Shown one piece after another: positions 23,074 to 34,822 of a stretch of DNA of 64,000 nt (positions are counted from its first letter, which is position 1; each line of letters begins with the position of its first letter). The notes under the pieces were generated by a model. That model was not told where the DNA came from. It saw nothing but the letters and a program-made list of their open reading frames with translations, and made no database searches. The position numbers and the translations under genes were made by a program. The stretch comes from Cylindrotheca closterium (lineage: Eukaryota; Bacillariophyta; Bacillariophyceae; Bacillariales; Bacillariaceae): assembly GCA_933822405.4 (NCBI GenBank), contig CAKOGP040002480.1, positions 46,010-110,009 of the forward strand, given 5' to 3'.

Positions 23074-23490
23074 ATGCGACGGGGCACCAGCGACAAAGGA
23101 GCGTGCACGGCTACACGCAAGGTCGGAGAGATACAGGACTCTGTTCGCGGTCTTGGCTACTACGAAGATTATTCATCGGGTTCCGCGAGAAGTATGCATC
23201 TGTCCAACAAGAAGGATGCCAAAAAAAATGATGTCAATCAAGATCATGGTTATTTCAATTCAGTTGTTGAAGTAGAAGACAAGTACGGCAACTGCGTCTC
23301 AAGTAAATGCAATGCTTTTTCCAATGAGAGGTATGTACTTGCCAGATTCGTCGCGCTCTCAACTGGCCTACGGTACTATGGAATGCCCGCTAGAGAGATG
23401 ATCGCAAATTCGCGCAGGCATTTGCGTCATACTCTAGAGATAAGCTGTGAGCTAATCTTTGGGATAGGAACGGAACGGAATGGAAAGTAG
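23074..23490 (+). CDS. Hypothetical protein, 138 aa, doubtful
   Basis: An ATG-started frame of 138 codons in an otherwise gene-poor spacer. The product is hydrophilic in its first half and has no recognisable domain, signal peptide or membrane segment. No neighbour is in the same orientation nearby. It may be a real lineage-specific gene, an exon of a longer gene or chance; I favour chance. Confidence 0.2.
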   Translation: MRRGTSDKGACTATRKVGEIQDSVRGLGYYEDYSSGSARSMHLSNKKDAKKNDVNQDHGYFNSVVEVEDKYGNCVSSKCNAFSNERYVLARFVALSTGLRYYGMPAREMIANSRRHLRHTLEISCELIFGIGTERNGK

Positions 23491-23839
23491 AATACTCTGC
23501 AAGTGCAACAAAATGGAGTAGCAATCACCGAATTGACGGAAGATGCAATGAGAATTGAGGAATATGCCAGCCTACGGAATGCCAGAATACTGGACGCATA
23601 CATCATAGACAAATGACAGCGAAACGCTATTATGCTGGCAACAGAATAAATAAATTGACCAAATTACAATCTGATTGATGTTGTGTGGGAGAATCCAAGG
23701 TGTCGCGAGGTGTCGTGTTGATGAACCTTCTACTTCAACTCGGTAATTCCAAGCGAACTTTGGTACACAGTTGAGTGACACTGATCATGCAATCAAGAGA
23801 CACATATGGGATACACAGAAATCGCTCTCGCCTTGTTCA

Positions 23840-26647
23840 TCATGTCATTTCGATCGATGTGTACAAACCTCTCTTGTCATTGCCTCCTCCTTGTGGGCCG
23901 GTCTTCTTATTGCTTGACTTTTTGTGGTACAATACGACAGAGATGGCTACCACTGCGGTAACAATGCAACCAGTGATAAGGCCAGTCAGAAAGCTAGACG
24001 GTGATGTGGATTCGGGAGTCGTCACTTCTTCAGTGATGCTGGTTTCGCTTTGGGACAAATCTCCTTGCTTCTCTTCGAGTTCCTCGTTATACTTCTCGGT
24101 GCTAGCGCTCTGTTCTTCTGCTGGCTTCGAAATGTCCTTATCGCCAACTTTATCAGAAGAAAATGATTGGTCGACGTAATTGGATGAAGGTGCAGGAAGA
24201 TCCCAGAAACCGACATCGTCGACACACTTTTCCACAAAGAAATCTGAATAGATAACAAAGGTTTGTCAGAGATGTGATCAACCAAGACAGCAAAGCATAT
24301 GATGATACCAAGACTTACTATAACGAGCGACGACATTGGAAGTGGCTCCCTTCATTCGGTTCTGATTTGTTTGACGGCAAGAGTCGGGGATCGGCATTCC
24401 TGCTAGCGATTGTGGAAGTGAAAGGAGCATAGAGTCTTCACATGTTGCCGGTGCTTCACATAAGTTTTCAGCGTCATCGCTCAGTGGCAAACAAGTATCA
24501 AGGGCGGTCAGCTCTGACTCGCAAATTGGGACCAGAAAACCACAACCAAGATTAGTCAAAAGGCAAGACCATGTTTTCAACCCAGAGCCGAAGACTGGAA
24601 TCGGCCAGACATCCAGCTCGCACTCTGGAAGTTCTGACAATTCACCCATACACAGGCAGTTCTTCTCGGGTTCCAAAAGGATTCGCTTGAGGGCATTTCC
24701 AAGTGGATTATCGGCCAGAACAACTCCCGCACATTCTGTCGCAATGGTCTCAGCGAATGCTTCGTCATCCTTTAATGACATTGCCTTCATTGCACATCGC
24801 ATGGCCGAACCGACCAACGCACTCGGCAGTGTCTCTATAACCTCTTTGATATCCCAACCAGCACAAGTTTCAAAAGTTTCCAAGGTGCCGAGGAATTGTT
24901 CTTCTTGCGATGTATCACACTGCTCGTCGAGTTGAAGAGAGTCGAGTATATCAGCATTGCCACCATTGGACGCTTCTGCTATCTCCTCGAAATTCAAGCC
25001 ACATATTTCAGATCCGCCAAAGGATTCCAGTAGTCCCGAAAGCATACCAAGACCAAGTAGCATAGGGTCATCGCCATGGATCATTAAAGCCTCATTGGTA
25101 TCGTCGGGCTCCGATACGCATGCATTTGTTTCTACACACGTAGCAAGGTCCCACGGACAAGACATGCATTTGGCACAGACTTCCGGAGCTGAGCCTTCCG
25201 CAAAACCGCTGCAGATCGCTCCAAACACAGCCTCGGAACTCATGGTTCCTCGAAGTGCCACAGTATTTACAAACACGGTTGGAATTACGACAACCCCCAT
25301 TGTAGCCTGATCCGCGATTGCCTGATCTAGAAACGAGTTGGAACCATCAGTGTCCAACCCACCCGAATCCAGCATACACCGAACGATGACGTCTCCATCC
25401 ACACCAGCATAAGTGTAGGCATCCTTTATACATTCCTCGTTTGCAAAATAATCTGCTGGGCTACAACGGCGTTCAAACTCGTTGATGTAATCCCACCATG
25501 CCTCTCCAATGCCATCTCCTTCTCCATATATGCGCCAAATACAAATTCGTCGGAGACTTTCCGTCACGACATCAGCACCCGATATTCCTTTCTCCAAGTC
25601 GTTGTCCGGATCGGTTGCACAGTATCTCCCGGCGTTGGTACATAGATTGAAACACAGCGACTGTCCATCGGTCCCCGTGCAGTGAGTTCTAACGCCATCA
25701 TAGATGTACATGTGTGGTTTAAAATATGCCCTCGTCCCCAGCGCCTTGGCCATTGCTTTCCAGGTTGTTAGGAATGCCTTGCTTACGCCGTCTGTTGGAA
25801 CCGTGAAAATATCATATTCCACCCGATCATCAGGCGATGGCAATTCATAGCTCATTTCCATGACAACGTTTGTATTGTTCTTGAGGTGACGAATCAAAGC
25901 ATCAGCATCAGTTTTGAAGATTAACATGGATGGGATCGAAATGTCGGCTCCCGAGCCATCATCGGCCATGATTGGTTCTGCCGTTTCGCAAATTCCGTCT
26001 CCAGCAACACATTCGGCATCTGAGCATAAGCAGCTATTATCAGCAATTATTGCTGCTACAGCTCCAAGTCTTTGGGCGTTACGAATCTTCAAATAGGAGA
26101 AGGAAGAAGCAAAGGAGCGGGAATGAGAGAATGAAATAACAAAAAAAAATTATCGAGCCAAACAGTTACCTTCGCTACAAAAGTGCATCCCCCACGGTCA
26201 ACCAGGAGAATGAAAGTAGATGCGAAAGGCTGCATTTTGCCATCTTGGGTCACTTCTCGTTTCGGAAATCCATTTTTCGATGCATCGAACGTGGGGTCAC
26301 AGAGCTTATTGTCTGCGTAGAATATTTTTTCTTCAATAGATGTGCCATATGGGAGCTGTCCAAAGAGCGAATCTCTATGATCAAGTTCTTTCGCCAGTAC
26401 CACTGGGCTCTTTTGCAATGCAAGAACGAGTTCAAACGATGTTAGGCGATTGCCCCAGAAAAAAATAGGCGACTGACTTACGACAAGCATCAGCAGCAAC
26501 GAAGCAACTCACCTTGATTGTCAATTTGCTTCCTGGTGGTTGACAAGAAACTAAATGCATTCCTCCAATCACCAATAGAGCAAGGCATACGAACTCTATA
26601 TATGCCACAAATCGTAGCATCATCATCATCGTCATCTTCTTCATCAT
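23840..26647 (-). CDS. Vacuolar-sorting-receptor-like type I membrane protein (PA domain)
   Basis: Four exons (26647-26513, 26409-26170, 26086-24319, 24243-23840) give about 848 residues. The start is the ATG just before a Met-rich signal peptide. An open frame continues upstream but lacks a better start. Residues about 45-190 form a PA (protease-associated) domain: KLTIKSP at the exon 1/2 join, FILLVDRGGCTFVAK, then GAVAAIIADN. The central region has CTNAGRYCATDPDND, followed by ESLRRIC, WWDYINEFERRC, ECIKDAYTYAGVD and VVVIPTVFVNTVALRG, the order seen in plant vacuolar sorting receptors. A Cys-rich stretch follows, without a clear EGF repeat. Near the C-terminus is one membrane helix (GLITGCIVTAVVAISVVLY), then a short basic tail ending GLYTSIEMT. 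YTSI fits the Y-x-x-phi adaptor-binding motif used by these receptors. Expected role: sorting of soluble cargo from Golgi to vacuole. Confidence 0.87.
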
Positions 26648-26848
26648 GGCTGCAGGGAATGGCAATGCGGTGATGAGCTGAGCGATAATGTGCTGAGCGA
26701 TGATTATAATGGCTGCCGCTGCCGGCGAAGAAAATGAAAGGGACGAAAACCGCGTACGGTATCTTTTCACCGACATAATAGGCATCATCGCGGGGATTAT
26801 ACGAAAGAAAGCGGTCGAACCAATGGATTCAATATTGACTCTATGAAC

Positions 26849-26931
26849 GACGGTCAGGTGACCGTCTCCGGAGTATTGCACCACAGCAACCAAGTCCGAT
26901 CTCCTCATATCGGACTTGTGTGCAAGTATAC
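26849..26931. promoter_or_regulatory. Two-hairpin dispersed element, copy 1
   Basis: Two perfect inverted repeats in a fixed order. Stem 1 is GACGGTC (26849-26855) / GACCGTC (26860-26866) with a 4-nt loop. Stem 2 is AAGTCCGAT (26892-26900) / ATCGGACTT (26909-26917), extendable by one pair. It is followed by a GTGTGCAAGTATAC tail. A second copy lies at 63917-63996. Both lie upstream of a minus-strand gene, this one 202-284 bp before the receptor start, so a promoter or 5' UTR role is possible. A transposon-end fragment is the alternative. Confidence 0.6.
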
Positions 26932-28018
26932 TAACAGAAATATAGAGTTATTTCTTTCTTTTACATAAAATATATATTATTTATTATACCATAAAATGTC
27001 GATTTTCAACATACTATTGTACGAGTACTCGAATCGTACCCCCATTTGGGCAAACCCAACCCAAAACCTCCATGTGACATACAGTACCGGTATACTCGTA
27101 CCGTACTGTACCGTATCGTATAGCTACAGTATCGTTGTAATAGTATACCATACTGTATATTATATTTACTGTAGCAACGCGAGCCTATTGGTGTGAAAGT
27201 ACAAGTACGGAAGAACGCACGAGGAGTTAGTGTTTTTCGCGTTTTTCGTGCGCGTTGAAATTGTGGCAAAACAAATGATGTCAGGATGCTTGCCCTTGTT
27301 CCAGAATTTCGGTTGGAGGTGTAGTCGATTTAGTCCAATTTCGATCCGACTAGATCGATCTTCACTTTTTGTAGTCTAAAACTGACGCGAGCTGTATGAC
27401 GAAGTATGAAAGTACAAATATTCTGGTCAAAAGCTTTGGGTCAAAATTGAAAGCGCGACATCAGAAAAGTTTGCTTAGACTATTACATGCACTGAATGTG
27501 ATGAAAACTTCTAATCGGAAGGAAAATAGTGACGACAAAAAAGCATTTTATATCACACAAGGGCCCAAAGGGCCCAAAATCGCGAAGGACCCAAAATCTT
27601 TGACGTGGCTCGGTCATTTTCGTTTCATTAATTGTTTTGTCGGTACAATTATGCCGTAGAAGAATGAATCGAACACAACATTCGTTTCACCGTTAGGGTC
27701 CCGAAAAGAGAATTTTTGTTCAATTTATTAATTGCTCAATAAGAGAAGTGACGTTGTGCTCTTAACAAAATGTCCAAAAATGCCTTTTGAACGGCACAAG
27801 GTTTTCCTTCGTCTATTGTTGCTCCCATCATAAATTGTCTTCAGAGCAGAATTTCTTAATGACTCATTTGGCTTCTGGTCAAAATTATCCGAACGGACAC
27901 GCAATCACAAATCAATCAATCGAAAGTCAGGCCCAAAAAACTCAGTACCGGTACATGCAGTCTCTCCCTTTCCTCATAATACTTGTAATCTGATACCGCA
28001 CCAACAGTCAGCAGTATC
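26932..28018. other. Spacer upstream of the first H-NOX gene
   Basis: About 1.1 kb. AT-rich at 26935-27000, then many GTACCGTA/TACCGGTA words at 27084-27120, and GGGCCCAAAGGGCCCAAAA tandem words near 27561-27580. An 87-codon ATG frame at 27396-27659 (+) is rich in Lys and Ser with no domain; I do not count it as a gene. Confidence 0.4.
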
Positions 28019-31000
28019 ATGTACGGTTTAATATTTGAAGTCCTCGAAGACTTCGTTGTAGACGAGTTTGGAACAGAAACTTGGCACAAGATAAAAGAGA
28101 TTGCAGGATGCAAGACGAAAGACCAGGCTTTCCTTCGAAGAGCCTTCTATGAAGACGAAGAACTTTTTGCGCTTGTGGAAGCGGCCACAAAGCTTCTACA
28201 TGTGTCGTCTTTTGATGTTCTAAAAGCCTATGGTCGCTATTTCCTCTCTAGCCAGCTCGCTGGAGGTGGTTACACTGAACTGTTGAGGTGTCAGGGGGCT
28301 ACGCTACGCCAATGGCTTTCCAATCTGAATGCCTTGCACGAATACATCAAGAGAAGCTTTCCAGGAGAGGGCTTCATTGCGCCAGTATTCTGGTGCGAAG
28401 ACTGTGAAGACTGCCAAGATAATGGAAGTATTCTTTTGCACTACTACTCCATGCGAGGTACAATGTTCGTACCGCTGGTAGTTGGAATTGTGGAAGAACT
28501 CGCAATTCAACATTTCGACTTGGAGGTCAATATGAATCAAACTTCCTTACAAGGGGAAGATGGGGCCACTTTCACTACATGGCAGATTTCAGCTGTTGAT
28601 AAATCAAAGCAGTGGAAGCTTTCACCAAGAAATGAAGTCCAACAACCAGTCAATTTTGACAAAGTTCAAATGCCTTCGAAATGTCCTTTTTCAGGGCGAA
28701 AACTCAAAGGGGGAACTACTGATGAAGCTGATGCTCAAGCTGATGCTCAAGAAACACCAACAAGACATCAAGAAGACCACACTGCTACCACAAGAACGTC
28801 AGTGTCTACATCGAAGTGTCCATTTCATCATGGATCGTCGAAAGCGCCAAAAGAGGAAGCAGAATCATCCACAAGTCAGCCTGAAACCGCTGAGATCGCT
28901 CCAGGTGAAGAATCACTTTCAAGATCCACTGTCACAGCAGGTGCAAGTTCCTTCAAATTTGAATTGGAACATCTGGCTAGGTTGTTCCCATTTCACATCT
29001 TGGTTGATGGAAATTTCTCTATAATCAATGTCGGCGAAAAGCTATCAATACTTCTTCAGACGTCAGACCAGGAGATCCAAGGCTTGCACATTGGTGATAT
29101 CGTCGAAATTACAAGGTATGCAGCTCCATTTCCACTCAACATTGCCTATCATTGCTATTGTGGTATTCTGTGCTAACCGTTATTTAACCGCAGACCTGTG
29201 ATGGTTTCCTCTTGGGATTGGAAATCGCTCAACAAGTTATCCGATCAAAACTTCTTTCTCACTCCGACAGTCAAAAATTCACCCTTGCACAATAAGGTCT
29301 CCACTGCAGATGCCGAGCAATCAGATTTACTTGCAGCGCTTCAAAAGAAAGTTTCCATGGCGGATAGCACTATCCGATTCAAGGCTTCCATGTTTCGACT
29401 ATCGTCCAATCAAGTCCTTTTCACTTTGGCTCCTGATGCTAGAAATGTGACGGATCTACAGAATATGGGACTCACACTGTCCGACCTTCCACTTGCCAGT
29501 TGCCAGCGTGATGCCGTATTTTTGGGGGAGCACGTTGCTAAGGAAGCAAGCAGAGCGCACAAGCTTGACAAGCTGACCAAGAAATTGGCCGAACGAGACG
29601 TATCAAAGCTTCTCCTCAACAGTATGCTTCCTCAAAAAGTTGCCGAGGATCTTATTCGAGGAAAAACTGTTGAGCCAGCCTTCCATGAACATGTCACACT
29701 GTTCTTCTCTGATGTTGTTGGATTCACTAGTATCTGCGATCAAGTCGAACCGTGGGATGTCATCGACATGATGAATCAACTGTATTCAGTGATGGACTTT
29801 CTCGCCAGTCACTTTGATCTCTATAAGGTCGAGACTGTTGGTGATTCGTACATGTGTGCTTCTGGGCTAATAAATCCTGATGACTACCACGCTGAGAAGA
29901 TGGCGAACTTCGCTTTGGCAGTTCAGGAGTGTGTCCAGCACGTCAAGTCTCCTATCGATGGATCGCCGATTCAGCTTCGAATTGGAATCCACACTGGTAG
30001 CTGTACTTCTGGTATTGTTGGAACATTGGCTCCTCATTACTGTTTGTTCGGTACGTATTGTGAAGATATGTGGCTTCAGAATATGTTGCATCAGAATCAA
30101 TGAATCTTATGGAAGCTGTTATTCTTTTGTAGGTGACATGGTAAACACGGCGTCTCGACATGAGTCGACTGGTTTGGCAGGGAAGATTCAATGCTCGAGT
30201 GTGCTGTATGATAGAGTCGAACGTGACTCGAAAAAAGACAGTAGTCAGTACAAATTTAGGGCACGTGGTCTTGTTGATATGAAGGGCAAGGGAGAGTGTT
30301 ACACCTATTGGCTGGAGAGCGCTACAGAGGAAAATCCTGCAGCCAATGAAGAATCCTTGGCAAGTCTTTCAAGGCAGGTGCTGGAAATACTTGGAAGAAA
30401 CTCGTGGAAGAAGAGGCGCTACTTTGAACGAGGTGGAGAAATGTTCCACAATTCCCCTGACAAGGAAGGTCTAGATGAAACTTCAACAGAGGGCCAGGAT
30501 GCGAGTGAATCTTCGCAATCATCAATACCGGATGCAAATGCATCTTGTGGCCGCATTGAAGAGATGAATGGAAACGATTGTGCCATTTGTCCTGTTGTAG
30601 TCGATTTGGCACCAGAGAAACGAATCAATTATTGGAAACAACTCCACTGCGATGAGACCTCATCGCAATCAGAGATGGGATCCACCATTTTTGACATGTT
30701 AATGACATCGCTAGAGTCGTGCACTCAGAATATTGGAATCATGCAAGAGCAGCTTCGTGCATTCGTCTCCTCCATAGCAAACATATATCTGGCAAGATCT
30801 GAACGATCGCAGCTACACAACATCACACAAACTCTTTTCAGATGCAACTCACTTTGGGAAGCTAGGGATCCGAATGAGAGATCTCCATACGCGCTTGGTG
30901 CCAACCCTTGGGATCATTTTACTCTTCTTTTCAGTGCTTTTATCCATCGAGTCAAGCATACTGGTTCCACGAACGCCACTCTGGAGAGGGAAAAGCATAT

Positions 31001-32978
31001 TGTTGCCCAGATGTACGAAGGGCTACAATCTTGTCAGGAGAGACGATCGGCCGACTTTGCATTCACTCTGCTAGAAACCGAGTTTGGAGAGTTATATGAT
31101 GAGATCACCTTTGGATGTCCGAACTTCACAATCATGGTACGCAAGGCAGTCCTCTGTACAGACTTAGAAAATGAAAACACAGTTCGCGAAATGCTTGGAA
31201 ATTGTGCCAAACTGAATTCAATGGATAATTGCGCGGATGAGCGACAAAGTCGGCAACGTAATACGGCCAACATCGGACTCATCTTGGCCGTGGCTACAGT
31301 CGGACAATGCACACAATCACTTGATCAGTTCCTGCAGTACTGCGGTGAAGAGTATGACAAAGCGATGAAGGCTTCCGATAGTAACAGTGCAGAAAGCTGG
31401 TATTACGAGCAGAGCATGTTCATGAAGGATGTCTTACTTCCGTTGATCGAAGAAGTATTACCTGTGTTACCGCTTTCTGGATACTTGGAAGAAGGTGCAG
31501 CGGAAAATATTGCCTTTTGGGACAAGAGGGGACAAGAGTGGATGGTAGCTAGTAAGCTAAAGAAAGCAAAGCTCCATGGGGTAATCGAAGGCAGCGTCAT
31601 ATCGAAGTATCAAGTGGAAAAGCTTGTGTCTGTCAACGTTGCTACCCTTGAGACTCTGTTGACGCAGGTCATGACTACTCGAAACGGGAACGAGTCAAGG
31701 TACCTGGATGACGGAGTGGAGTCGACTTCACGAAATCCCTATGAGGAGATCCAGATGTTCATCGAAATGAAGAAGTCGACCATCAAGTCTGGAAATGGCA
31801 CAAGTACTATTCACCAAGTTGGAGCTGACATTCGTTCCGAATTGAGAGACTTTGTCGTGACAATTGTCGCTGGATATGAAAGTAATCAATTCCACAACTT
31901 CTTGCATGCAAGTCATGTTGCACACATGGCGAATCTTCTTGTCAAGTGTATCCATTCAACGGAAGGGTCCAACGGGGCCAGCAATATTGCGCATGATCCG
32001 CTTGCTCGTTTTGTGATTGTCTTGTCTGCGTTGGTGCATGATATTGGTCACACTGGAGTCCCTAACAGTCAGCTTGCCGAAGAACAGCCAGAACTTGCAG
32101 ATAAGTATAGTCGCAAGAGTATTGCTGAGCAAAACTCGATCGATACGGCTTGGGAGATTCTGATGTCTCCCAAGTTCAAGAAACTGCAATGTTGCCTCTT
32201 CGAATCGAAACAAGAGAAAGCTCGATTCCGCCAGCTACTTGTGAACTGTGTGATGGCCACTGACATTTTCGACCAAGACTTGCGAGTATTGCGACAGTCA
32301 AGGTGGGAGAAAGTCTTCTCCGGAGATGAGGAAGCGCACTGCAAGGCCACAAGTGCCATTGAGCACATCATGCAAACATCCGATGTAGCTCATACAATGC
32401 AAGATTGGGAGATCTACTGTCAATGGAACGAGAGTCTCTATAGGGAATTGCACGATGCGTACACCGAGGGTAGATCTACAAAGGATCCATCTGATGGTTG
32501 GTACGAGGGCGAGCTTTGGTTTTTCGACCACTGGGTGATTCCATTGGCTCAGAACTTGAAGGCATGTGGAGTCTTGGATATCGTGAGCGATCAGTTGGTG
32601 AAGCAGGCTCGAAGTAACCGACGTAGATGGCAGTTGGAGGGCAAGCAGATTAGCCAAGAAATGTGTTCTACTATCCAGTCGGATACTCGTTCAAGCTGCT
32701 GCTCTCATTCGCTCTCTGCTGCTAGTGAACATTCAGGCAGTTCCGCCAGTTATCTGGCATCTCAGATGGTGACTGAAGCGGAATCTGTGTCAAAAGTGAT
32801 GGCTCGCTATGAACGCAAGTATGAAGCAGTTTTGGGGAATCTGATTGCGCTGGCATACAAAGGGCAACTTCCATCGGACCTCGAGCAGCAAGAGTTGTCG
32901 GATGTCCATAAGCATTTCAAGGATCAGGATTGGTATAGATCTCATGCAGACAATGCCGAAGCTCTTTTTCGATTGTGA
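28019..32978 (+). CDS. H-NOX/HNOBA guanylate cyclase fused to two PDE domains (gene A)
   Basis: Exons 28019-29115, 29194-30050 and 30133-32978 give about 1599 residues. Residues 1-about 185 are an H-NOX (HNOB) heme domain starting MYGLIFEVLED, with the proximal His in NLNALHEYI and Y-x-S-x-R as YYSMR. The linker has two Cys-Pro motifs, KCPFSG (Cys222) and KCPFHHG (Cys267). An HNOBA/PAS-like domain and signalling helix follow (about 320-510). The class III cyclase domain (about 530-700) has metal Asp539 (FFSDVVGF) and Asp583, guanine-type Glu579 (KVETVGD) and Cys649 (HYCLFGD), and transition-state Asn656/Arg660. This set predicts GTP to cGMP. A degenerate PDE-like domain (about 760-960) lacks the HD pair. 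An intact class I PDE domain follows, with His1239 (FHNFLHA) and His1287-Asp1288 (VHDIGHTG). The protein is therefore a predicted gas- or heme-regulated cyclase that also hydrolyses cyclic nucleotide, and is cytosolic. Confidence 0.92.
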
Positions 32979-33265
32979 GGGCATAATATGATGGACTTGA
33001 ATGGGTCATTTGTTATGATGCCGCCGCTGCGATATAATAAACTGTAAAATATATAGAATACATACAAACAAACGATTTGCTGTACCTAAAAATAGATATC
33101 ATCAACCTATCCAAAACTATATCCCAACTAAGAGCAACTAGGATCCTATGCATTCAAGCAACTAATCAACTATCACAAATATCTACCTATAAATGTGCAG
33201 AGTATTATTTTTAAAAGTACACTACCATACTACGAATATAGAAAAATGCTACAACTATTAAAATA

Positions 33266-34822
33266 CTAACCCACCAACGCATTGTCTCCTTCCACCAATT
33301 GTTGAAATTCTTGAAAACTAATAGTCCCATCTCCACTGGTATCACATACATCAAACATGGCATTGAATTGTTTTTGCGAGACCTCGTTCATGCCAGCTGC
33401 CTTGAGACCCCTGATGAATTCTTCTCTATTGACATCCCCATTTCCATCAATGTCCATCTTTGAAAATATTTCTTTCAAGGCTTCTTTGGATTGTGCCGCG
33501 CCATCTTGTCCCGATCGATATCCAATGTCATGCAATGCCTTTTGCCAATGCCACGTTCCTTGCAAGGCTCTATGCGCCGGAATGTGCAAATTATGGGCCA
33601 AGAACCAAACGCATAGACAAAATACAAATCCAAAAATGGCGGCATTGACCAAGAGGGTATATTGCAACCAAACTCGAACTGCCCAAAATGACAATAGTCC
33701 TCCAGTCCAAAACGACAGTGCCAATGCAATCAAAATTCTCAATTTCCAAGTATTTTTATTGTTTCCTCGAATGGCTTGTCCAATAAACAATCCAATATCC
33801 GTACTTGCTCCGGTCAGATGTGTGGTTCGAATGAGATTGGCGGAATACATGCTTGAGATTCCATTTTGAATCCCATTGGCAGCCGCCACAAAATAATAAA
33901 AATGTGCCGTGCCCGATATATCTTCCACACTCAAGACGGCAGCAATGCACATGAATACTCCACCAATGAAGAAGGTGGGAGCATACATTGGAGCCAATCT
34001 ACCGGTATGTAGCCAAATAAACAAAATAAACAACAAAAAGAAAAACAAGACAAAGCAAAAGCAATAGCATATGGATGAGTCAAGGTCGTGGGCTGTGCAT
34101 GGTATGAGCATGCATAATACATATGTATACCGGTATATATATATATAGAGAGAGAGAGGACTCCGTCCGGCATAATAGTATATTTCTTACCTCCAAGGAG
34201 CTGGTCTTGGATTCATCAAGGCACTGATACAAGAACCTCCCATGAAACTGAAAATCATTAAGAGCTGATATCCAAAAAACTCCACTTGAGAAAATCCTTC
34301 AATGTAATTTCCTTCTTGGTCGGCCAACGCCAGAGCCGATTTGGTGTATCCACCGGTAAAGCCAGAAGTGGACTGAGACTGCCACCTGAGATGCGGTGGA
34401 GTAAGAATGCCACTGAGACAAACCCCATTGCTGAAGCCAGAGTTAAAGGCAAGAATCATGGCGATGGCAACGATGAATTTGTGTTCTCTTGCGGTGTACT
34501 TGTTGGACATTGGACTCTTGGAGCCTTCGGAAGCGCCTACTGTTTGCGTCTCGGAAGGCACAGCCAAACTATTCCGCTTGACAGCTCCTCTTCTAGAATT
34601 AGTATTAATACTTTCTACGTCACCAACCATGGGTAAAGTACTACTAGGTTCCAACTCATCGTCGTCGTCCATATTGAAAAGTGGAGCTCCGTCAAAGAAG
34701 ACTGCCATGCTTTCTCGTTTCTTGGATTTTCGAGGTCCTAGTGTAGGGTTGGCGTTGGCGTTGGCGTTGCCATTATTGCCATTGTCATTGTCATTGTTGT
34801 CGTTTTCATGGGATTCGCTCAT
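33266..34822 (-). CDS. DUF1275 (YoaK-like) membrane protein with C-terminal EF-hand pair
   Basis: Two exons (34822-34191, 33998-33266) give about 454 residues. The start is the first in-frame ATG; the open frame before it has only TTG. Residues 1-110 are low-complexity, Asn/Asp-rich and hydrophilic. The membrane domain (about 110-365) carries the DUF1275 pattern: an N-terminal GFSNGVCL helix, NGIQNGISSMYS, then THLTGASTDIGLFIGQ, and about six hydrophobic segments. After a short linker, two canonical EF-hands occur: DIDGNGDVNREEF and DTSGDGTISFQEF. Both have acidic residues at positions 1, 3, 5 and 12, so calcium binding is likely. Bacterial YoaK-type proteins have no EF-hands; here the calcium module is presumably cytosolic. 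The transported substrate, if any, is unknown. The gene sits between H-NOX gene A and the receptor cyclase. Confidence 0.85.

Noticed and set aside
26648..26908. N-terminal extension of the receptor-like protein through the two-hairpin element
   Set aside because: The frame is open, but the signal peptide starts at 26647, and the second copy of the element is not open in the corresponding frame.
27396..27659. 87-codon plus-strand frame
   Set aside because: Lys-rich, no domain, overlaps a GGGCCCAAA repeat; more likely chance.
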